Below, piece after piece: positions 58,717 through 64,000 of a stretch of DNA of 64,000 nt. Made by a program: the position numbers and the translations under genes. How positions within the stretch are numbered: position 1 is the first letter of the stretch; the number at the start of each line of letters is the position of its first letter. Origin of the DNA: an uncultured Desulfobulbus sp. (GTDB taxonomy: Bacteria; Desulfobacterota; Desulfobulbia; Desulfobulbales; Desulfobulbaceae); NCBI RefSeq assembly GCF_963664075.1, contig NZ_OY760916.1:965501-1029500 (forward strand), given 5' to 3'. Under the pieces are notes generated by a model. The model was given only the letters and a program-made list of their open reading frames with translations. It searched no databases and had not been told where the DNA came from.

Positions 58717-60740
58717 GTTGGCTTGCGAAGTTGTATGAGACGTATGAAGCTGGATTCCTGTTGGATTCTCAAGAAGATGGCAAGTTGATGCCTATCGGTC
58801 ATACACTTCAAAATGCTCATATTAATATTGTCATTGATGAACATGGAAATTTTAAGCGAGCACAAGTTTTGGAAAAAACCAAGATTGTTCTACCAGCCAC
58901 AGAGGGCTCAGCTGGTCGGAGTAGTGGAGAGGCCCCTCACCCTCTGGCAGATAAGATCCAATATGTGGCAAAAGATTATTCGGCTTATGGTGGAAAGAAA
59001 AAATCTTATTTCGGTTCTTACGAAAAGCAACTTGCTGGTTGGTGCGATTCTATTCATTCTCATCAGAAAGCTAACGCCGTGTACAAGTACATTTCTAAAG
59101 GGCATGTGGTTAAAGATTTAGTTACTGCTGGAGTCCTTTTCCTTGATGATAATAAGAGTTTGTTGGCTTATTGGCCGTACGAAGGGAAAAATGCCCCCCC
59201 TGTTCCTCTGATTTTTAAGGTGCTGCCTGCATTGCCAAAGGGAAAACGTACCCATCCGGACAAGGTCGAAGTTGAACCTGGTGACGCTCTTGTATGTTGG
59301 ACAGTAGAATCATTCGGAGTGCTTGATAGTACAACGTGGAGCGATATTAGCTTGCACCAAAGTTGGATTGAATATGATGCAAGAAATTTCGACAAAATAG
59401 GAATTTGTTCTATTTCTGGGAAGGAAAGGCCTCTTTCAGTCAATCATCCAGCCAAATTGCGCCATACTGGAGATAAGGCAAAATTACTCTCTGCTAATGA
59501 TTTGACAGGGTTCACCTTTCGGGGGCGTTTTACTGACAGTTTACAAGCAGCAGGAGTGAGTTTTGAGGTAACTCAAAAGGCCCATAATGCCCTGCGATGG
59601 CTAATATCCCGTCAAGGATATAAAAATGGCGAACAAGTTTTTGTCACGTGGGCAGTTTCAGGCAAAACTATCCCTTCACCTATGGAAGATTCATGGACAA
59701 TCATGAAGGGGCTTCCTGATCTGTTTTTATTTGAGATAGATGAAGAGGACGCCCATGAATCAATGCTTGATCACAGTCAAGATTTAGGGGAATCCTTTGC
59801 CCAGCAGTTCAAAAAATACCTCGCGGGGTATAGTCGTCAAATTAAGCCAAACGACCAGATTGTGATCATGGGATTGGATTCTGCAACCCCCGGAAGAATG
59901 GGGATCATATATTATCGTGAATTGTTAGGGAGTGAATTTTTTAATCGACTTGAAAGTTGGCATACACAATTTGCTTGGTTTCAACGTCATGTAATCGAAA
60001 TTTCTGATAATCGATCTAGCAAGAAACCGACAAAGAAAATTGTGTGGCCTGTTGGTGCACCAGTACCGCGTAACATTGCAGATGCAGCTTACGGAGATAT
60101 TCTAAAAACCAATGCCACATTACGCAAGAACCTCCTAGAACGTATTATGCCTTGCATTGCTGATGGACGCCCTTTTCCATGGGATATTTTGCATCTTGCG
60201 GTCAAGCGTACAAGCAATCGAAACAGCTGTGAACCTTGGGAATGGGAACGTAATCTTGGAATTACATGCGCTTTGTATAAAGGCTTTTATAGACGGCATT
60301 CTATCCCTGCTAAAAGGAGAAAGTATTCAATGAATTTGGACGAAAATTACAAATCCAGAGATTATTTGTTCGGGAGGCTTTTGGCTGTAGCCGAGCAGAT
60401 TGAAGAGGTCGCACTGCGGCTTGGCGGTGAAAATCGTTCTACTAATGCTGCACGTTTAATGCAACGTTTTGCAGATAGACCATTTTCGACTTGGCGAACT
60501 ATTGAATTAAGTCTCCAGCCCTATATGCAGCGGTTGCAAAGTGCACGAGGAGGTTTTTTGGCAAATCGAAAAAAGGAGCTTGATCTAATAGAATCCTCTT
60601 TTGAAAATACAGAATTTACCCTTGATAAACCGCTGACAGGCGAATTCCTTTTGGGCTATCACTGCCAGCGAATGTGCTATCGCAATGTTGCAACAGATCG
60701 ACTTGATGAAACAAAAAATCAAGTGGAGGGATCCAAATGA
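58713..60740 (+). CDS. cas8c: Type I-C Cas8c large subunit (Csd1)
   Basis: A 675-residue Cas8c/Csd1, the large Cascade subunit for PAM recognition; in I-C a Cas11-like small subunit is often translated from within its 3' part. Recognisable features are the N-terminal WLAKLYETYEAGF, the central ISGKERPLSVNHPAKLR and the helical C-terminal region (LAVAEQIEEVALRLGGENR, MQRFADRPFSTW). It overlaps cas5c and cas7c by 4 bases each. The base composition is AT-rich. Confidence 0.94.
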   Translation: MSWLAKLYETYEAGFLLDSQEDGKLMPIGHTLQNAHINIVIDEHGNFKRAQVLEKTKIVLPATEGSAGRSSGEAPHPLADKIQYVAKDYSAYGGKKKSYFGSYEKQLAGWCDSIHSHQKANAVYKYISKGHVVKDLVTAGVLFLDDNKSLLAYWPYEGKNAPPVPLIFKVLPALPKGKRTHPDKVEVEPGDALVCWTVESFGVLDSTTWSDISLHQSWIEYDARNFDKIGICSISGKERPLSVNHPAKLRHTGDKAKLLSANDLTGFTFRGRFTDSLQAAGVSFEVTQKAHNALRWLISRQGYKNGEQVFVTWAVSGKTIPSPMEDSWTIMKGLPDLFLFEIDEEDAHESMLDHSQDLGESFAQQFKKYLAGYSRQIKPNDQIVIMGLDSATPGRMGIIYYRELLGSEFFNRLESWHTQFAWFQRHVIEISDNRSSKKPTKKIVWPVGAPVPRNIADAAYGDILKTNATLRKNLLERIMPCIADGRPFPWDILHLAVKRTSNRNSCEPWEWERNLGITCALYKGFYRRHSIPAKRRKYSMNLDENYKSRDYLFGRLLAVAEQIEEVALRLGGENRSTNAARLMQRFADRPFSTWRTIELSLQPYMQRLQSARGGFLANRKKELDLIESSFENTEFTLDKPLTGEFLLGYHCQRMCYRNVATDRLDETKNQVEGSK

Positions 60741-61588
60741 GCCTTGATTACAAAATTGATTTTGCCATTATTCTCAGTGTGAAAAATGCCAACCCCAATG
60801 GTGACCCTTTAAACGGTAATCGGCCGCGAACAGACTATGATGGTTTTGGCGAGATATCCGATGTTTGCTTAAAACGTAAAATTCGTGATCGTTTACAGGC
60901 TGATGGTTATCCCATTTTTGTACAGTCGGATGAAAAAAAGACTGATGGCATGCCGAGCTTAAAGGCCCGTGCAGAAGCTGTGCTTGGCAAAGACGCTCTT
61001 GACGGCAAAAAAACATCTCCCGAGAAAACGGCGCATTTAGCCTGTGCGCAATGGATCGATGTGAGAACATTTGGGCAATTGTTTGCTTTTTCAGGGAAGA
61101 AGAAAAAAGGGGGAGAGGAGGATGCGAGTGGGGTTTCCATCCCAATTCGTGGACCGGTAACCATCCATTCTGCTTTTAGTGTGGAACCTGTAAGTATTAC
61201 CAGCACTCAAATCACTAAAAGTGTCAGTGGCGAAGGGGATGGCTCAAAACGGGGCTCAGATACCATGGGGATGAAGCATCGAGTCGATCGAGCCGTTTAT
61301 TTTACAGTGGGTAGCATGAACCCGCAATTGGCTGAACGGACAGGGTTTAGCAATGAAGATGCTGAGGCGATCAAAACAATGTTACCCAAATTATTTGAGG
61401 GGGACGCTTCTTCTGCCCGTCCGGAAGGAAGCATGGCTGTGGAAAAAATAATTTGGTGGAAGCATAGCAGTAAAGCAGGGCAATACTCTTCCGCTAAAGT
61501 TCATCGGACATTAACTGTCAATGCTGATGGATCATATAAACTACAGCAACTAGATGGATTGACTCCCGAAGAGATTGATGGGTTTTGA
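60737..61588 (+). CDS. cas7c: Type I-C Cas7c backbone subunit (Csd2)
   Basis: A 283-residue Cas7 family protein that forms the Cascade backbone on the crRNA. The opening VKNANPNGDPLNGNRPRTD is diagnostic, with the GPVTIHSAFSVEPVSITSTQ and GTMG-like MGMKHRVDRAVY regions following. It overlaps cas8c by 4 bases and its stop overlaps the start of the RhuM-Fic gene. Confidence 0.96.
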   Translation: MSLDYKIDFAIILSVKNANPNGDPLNGNRPRTDYDGFGEISDVCLKRKIRDRLQADGYPIFVQSDEKKTDGMPSLKARAEAVLGKDALDGKKTSPEKTAHLACAQWIDVRTFGQLFAFSGKKKKGGEEDASGVSIPIRGPVTIHSAFSVEPVSITSTQITKSVSGEGDGSKRGSDTMGMKHRVDRAVYFTVGSMNPQLAERTGFSNEDAEAIKTMLPKLFEGDASSARPEGSMAVEKIIWWKHSSKAGQYSSAKVHRTLTVNADGSYKLQQLDGLTPEEIDGF

Positions 61589-62643
61589 AAGATATTCATG
61601 GCATGGAATTCCAACTTGATACCCAAACATCATCAACTGGATCTGACGTCATTCTTCTCTACCAAACTGATGACGAGCAGGTACACCTTCACGTCCAGTT
61701 GCGGGAAGATACCGTGTGGCTAACCCAAGCCCAGATGGTGGAATTGTTTCAGCGGGATAAGCGTACCATTTCCGAGCATGTGCGGAATGTCTTCAAAGAA
61801 GGGGAACTCGTTGAAGGGGCAGTTGTCCGGAAATCCCGGATAACTGCCACCGATGGAAAATCCTATCAGACAAATACCTATAATCTCGATGTCATCATCT
61901 CCGTCGGCTACCGTGTTAAATCACAGCGCGGTACCCAGTTCCGTATCTGGGCCTCCTCCATCCTGAAAGAATATCTTATCAAAGGCTATGCCCTCAACCA
62001 GCGGCGACTACACGAGCAAGGCGTAGCTGAATTGCGCGGAGCATTGGACCTTATTGCGGCAACTTTAGAGCAGCATCATTTGACGGAAGCAACTGGGATG
62101 GCTGTGGTCCAGCTGGTGCGACGGTATGGAATTAGCTGGCGTTTGTTACTCCAATACGATGAAGACCAGCTCGACATACCTGCCGGTATTAACCAGCGGG
62201 AATCAGTGCATTTTGATCTGGCGGTTGTCCGTGAGAGTATTGCCTGTCTGCGTTCGGAGCTGGCAGAATGTGGGGAGGTTACAGGGCTGTTTGGGCAAGA
62301 ACGAGGGCAGAGCCTAGAGGGAATCCTCGGTGCCATTCATCAAACCTTTGGAGGACAGGATCTTTACGCTTCTCTTGAAGAAAAGGCTGCCCACCTCCTC
62401 TACTTTGTGATCAAAGATCACCCCTTCAGCGATGGGAACAAGCGCATCGGTTCTTTTCTTTTCCTGCTCTATTTACAGGAAAATGGCCTGGTGGAGATGG
62501 TCCGTTTCGACAATAAGGCGCTTGTGGCCCTGGCCTTGCTGGTTGCAGCTTCCGACCCTGCGCAAAAAGAACTGCTTATTCGACTTATCGTGAACCTTTT
62601 GGTTGATCCGACCAGTCCTTCCCAAGGTAGCCCCAATGACTGA
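61585..62643 (+). CDS. RhuM-Fic/Doc fusion protein inside the cas operon
   Basis: A 352-residue protein. Residues about 35-140 match the RhuM virulence-protein family (EDTVWLTQAQMVELFQRDKR, TNTYNLDVIISVGYRVKSQR). The C-terminal part (about 210-340) is a Fic/Doc domain with HPFSDGNKRIG (His279), closest to the HxFx(D/E)xNKR form. Fic proteins transfer AMP or phosphate groups to target proteins; Doc is the toxin of a toxin-antitoxin pair. It lies between cas7c and cas4 with overlaps at both ends, in the place where cas4 usually follows directly. The start is TTG 61585 (coupled to cas7c) or ATG 61603. Whether it is a toxin, and what restrains it, cannot be read here. Confidence 0.88.
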   Translation: MKDIHGMEFQLDTQTSSTGSDVILLYQTDDEQVHLHVQLREDTVWLTQAQMVELFQRDKRTISEHVRNVFKEGELVEGAVVRKSRITATDGKSYQTNTYNLDVIISVGYRVKSQRGTQFRIWASSILKEYLIKGYALNQRRLHEQGVAELRGALDLIAATLEQHHLTEATGMAVVQLVRRYGISWRLLLQYDEDQLDIPAGINQRESVHFDLAVVRESIACLRSELAECGEVTGLFGQERGQSLEGILGAIHQTFGGQDLYASLEEKAAHLLYFVIKDHPFSDGNKRIGSFLFLLYLQENGLVEMVRFDNKALVALALLVAASDPAQKELLIRLIVNLLVDPTSPSQGSPND

Positions 62644-63313
62644 TCCTGCCACAGGTTTTCAATCTTCTGATAATTCAGGGAAATTATTATACGCCGAAGA
62701 CGATCTAGTCATGATTTCAGCCCTGCAGCATTATCTGTTTTGTCCTCGCCAATGTGCGCTTATCCACATAGAGCAGCAGTGGCAGGAAAATAGATTTACT
62801 GCCGAAGGGCGTATCCTGCACGAGCGTGTTCATGGCGGTGGTCGTGAATCCCGTCGGACTATGCGGGTGGAGTTTGACGTTCCAATTCGTTCATTATTGC
62901 TTGGCATCATTGGGAGGGCCGATATCGTTGAATTTTATTTGCAGGAAGACGAACTTTGGCTTCCGCTCCCGGTAGAATACAAACGTGGGCGTCCCAAAAA
63001 GGATGATTCGGACCGGGTACAACTCTGCGCCCAGGCGCTTTGTCTGGAAGAGATGCTCGGCTGCGAGATCGAAAAGGGGGCTCTGTACTACGGGCAAAAG
63101 AAACGACGTGCCGAGGTGATCTTTGATGCGGATTTGCGAGCAACGACCAGCAAAACAGCTGCAGCTGTCCACATCTTATTAAAAGAGAGGCGGACACCAT
63201 CACCGCACTATAGCAAACGGTGCGAGAGCTGTTCTTTCCTCTCCACATGTTTGCCAAAGGTGGCCTCCCAAAAGCGGGTCAGCAAATATGTGAAGCAAAT
63301 GGTGGAAGGATGA
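62636..63313 (+). CDS. cas4: CRISPR-associated Cas4 exonuclease
   Basis: A 225-residue Cas4, the RecB-like nuclease with an Fe-S cluster that trims prespacers and helps select PAM-matched ones. The first cluster cysteine is in YLFCPRQC; HERVH carries the nuclease His, the RecB-motif segments are ADIVEF and PVEYKRG, and the last three cysteines are in CESCSFLSTC. I start at ATG 62636, with AAGG upstream, overlapping the Fic gene by 8 bases; ATG 62711 would also keep the whole domain. cas1 overlaps by 4 bases. Confidence 0.94.
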   Translation: MTDPATGFQSSDNSGKLLYAEDDLVMISALQHYLFCPRQCALIHIEQQWQENRFTAEGRILHERVHGGGRESRRTMRVEFDVPIRSLLLGIIGRADIVEFYLQEDELWLPLPVEYKRGRPKKDDSDRVQLCAQALCLEEMLGCEIEKGALYYGQKKRRAEVIFDADLRATTSKTAAAVHILLKERRTPSPHYSKRCESCSFLSTCLPKVASQKRVSKYVKQMVEG

Positions 63314-64000
63314 GAAAACACCTGAATACCCTGTTTGTAACAACCCAGGGGGCGTATCTAGCCAAAGATGGGGAAACCGTGGCTGTGCGTATCGAGAAAG
63401 AAACTGCGCTGCGGGTGCCGGTGCACACGCTGGAATCTGTGGTTTGCTTTGGCAATGTCGGCTGCAGCCCCTTTTTGATGGGGATGTGTGGTGAGCGTAA
63501 TGTTGGTTTAAGTTTTTTGACGGAAAATGGACGATTTCTAGCACGGGTTAAAGGACCGACCTCGGGCAATGTACTGCTCCGCCGTGAACAATACAGGCAG
63601 GCTGATGATCCCGTTTTTTCGGCAAAGGTTGCCGCAGCCTGTGTACTTGGAAAGATCGCAAATTGCCGGACAGTGTTGTTGCGCGGGTTGCGTGATCATG
63701 GGGATAAAGTCGATCAGGAGGCCATGCAAGCGGCTATTGATCGGCTTGGTGCTGCGACCAGGCGAGTACAGGAACCCCTCGACCTTGATTCAGTTCGCGG
63801 CATTGAAGGTGATGCGGCCCGTGTATATTTTAGTGCCTTTGATCACTTGCTTGTGCGCAATAAAGACCATTTTTTCATGCGCCAACGAAGCCGTAGGCCC
63901 CCGCTTGATCGCATCAACTGTCTGCTCTCGTTTTTATATACACTCTTGGTTAATGATATTCGCTCAGCTGTCGAGGCGGTTGGCCTTGACCCGGCCGTGG
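63310..64000 (+). CDS. cas1: CRISPR integrase Cas1, type I-C, truncated by the window edge
   Basis: The frame opens at ATG 63310 inside the cas4 stop and is still open at 64000; 230 codons are visible out of roughly 340 usual for this type. It begins MRKHLNTLFVTTQGAYLAKD, and the metal-binding glutamate is in RGIEGDAARVYF. RRPPLDRINCLLSFLYTLL is also typical. Cas1 with Cas2 inserts new spacers. cas2 and the array are expected just past the right edge. Confidence 0.95.
   Translation, partial: MRKHLNTLFVTTQGAYLAKDGETVAVRIEKETALRVPVHTLESVVCFGNVGCSPFLMGMCGERNVGLSFLTENGRFLARVKGPTSGNVLLRREQYRQADDPVFSAKVAAACVLGKIANCRTVLLRGLRDHGDKVDQEAMQAAIDRLGAATRRVQEPLDLDSVRGIEGDAARVYFSAFDHLLVRNKDHFFMRQRSRRPPLDRINCLLSFLYTLLVNDIRSAVEAVGLDPAV

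Overview
The window looks like chromosome from a sulfate- or sulfur-metabolising Desulfobacterota bacterium, most likely a member of the Desulfobulbales. This is an inference from gene content: a methyl-viologen-type [NiFe] hydrogenase joined to heterodisulfide reductase (Hdr) modules, a PxxKW cysteine-rich protein, TauE/SafE-type exporters, sigma-54 two-component control and a clear selenocysteine codon. No rRNA or tRNA gene was seen.

Layout. 1-8.3 kb: housekeeping genes (partial ParB-like protein, IHF/HU protein, enolase, PilC, PxxKW protein, YggS, TatD, a lipoprotein, CoaBC, DarP). 8.4-15.7 kb: a thioredoxin-reductase-like flavoprotein, then tolQRAB-cpoB without pal, tlyA and an SH3 protein. 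15.8-22.7 kb: a Lon-type protease with a response-regulator receiver domain built into it, a TSUP exporter with a small membrane partner, and two universal-stress proteins. The exporter and stress genes diverge from an intergenic region holding three perfect TGTTGCA-N3-TGCAACA palindromes and two opposed sigma-54 promoters. 22.7-38.5 kb: a YkgJ protein, a PAS-LuxR regulator, then a long hydrogenase block (maturation protease, HTH-HdrCB fusion, double-length HdrA, MvhD, MvhG, MvhA) followed by hypF-C-D-E-A-B. The MvhA frame reads through an in-frame TGA that sits exactly where the first cysteine of the C-terminal nickel motif belongs; it is a selenocysteine codon, and the gene really ends at 32046.

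38.5-54.5 kb: small unknown proteins, an outer-membrane barrel protein, a DtxR-type regulator, a hydrolase, dCMP deaminase, a DEAD-box helicase, a sigma-54 response regulator with its histidine kinase, and a YbhFSR-like ABC exporter. The intergenic gaps here are rich in dispersed palindromic repeats. The same TGTTGC-N5-GCAACA palindrome found at 20.5-20.7 kb recurs three times just past the response regulator gene, which suggests that this regulator controls the exporter/stress locus. 54.5-64 kb: a type I-C CRISPR-Cas operon led by a WYL regulator (cas3, cas5c, cas8c, cas7c, then a RhuM-Fic fusion, cas4 and a partial cas1). The array is not in the window.

How the genes work together: the 24-38 kb block encodes a cytoplasmic hydrogenase-Hdr complex able to couple H2 to ferredoxin and disulfide-type acceptors, together with its whole Ni-Fe(CN)2CO maturation machinery. 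The most notable items are the selenocysteine MvhA, the receiver-Lon fusion, the sigma-54 regulon shared by two loci 25 kb apart, the HTH-Hdr fusion and the Fic protein built into the cas operon.
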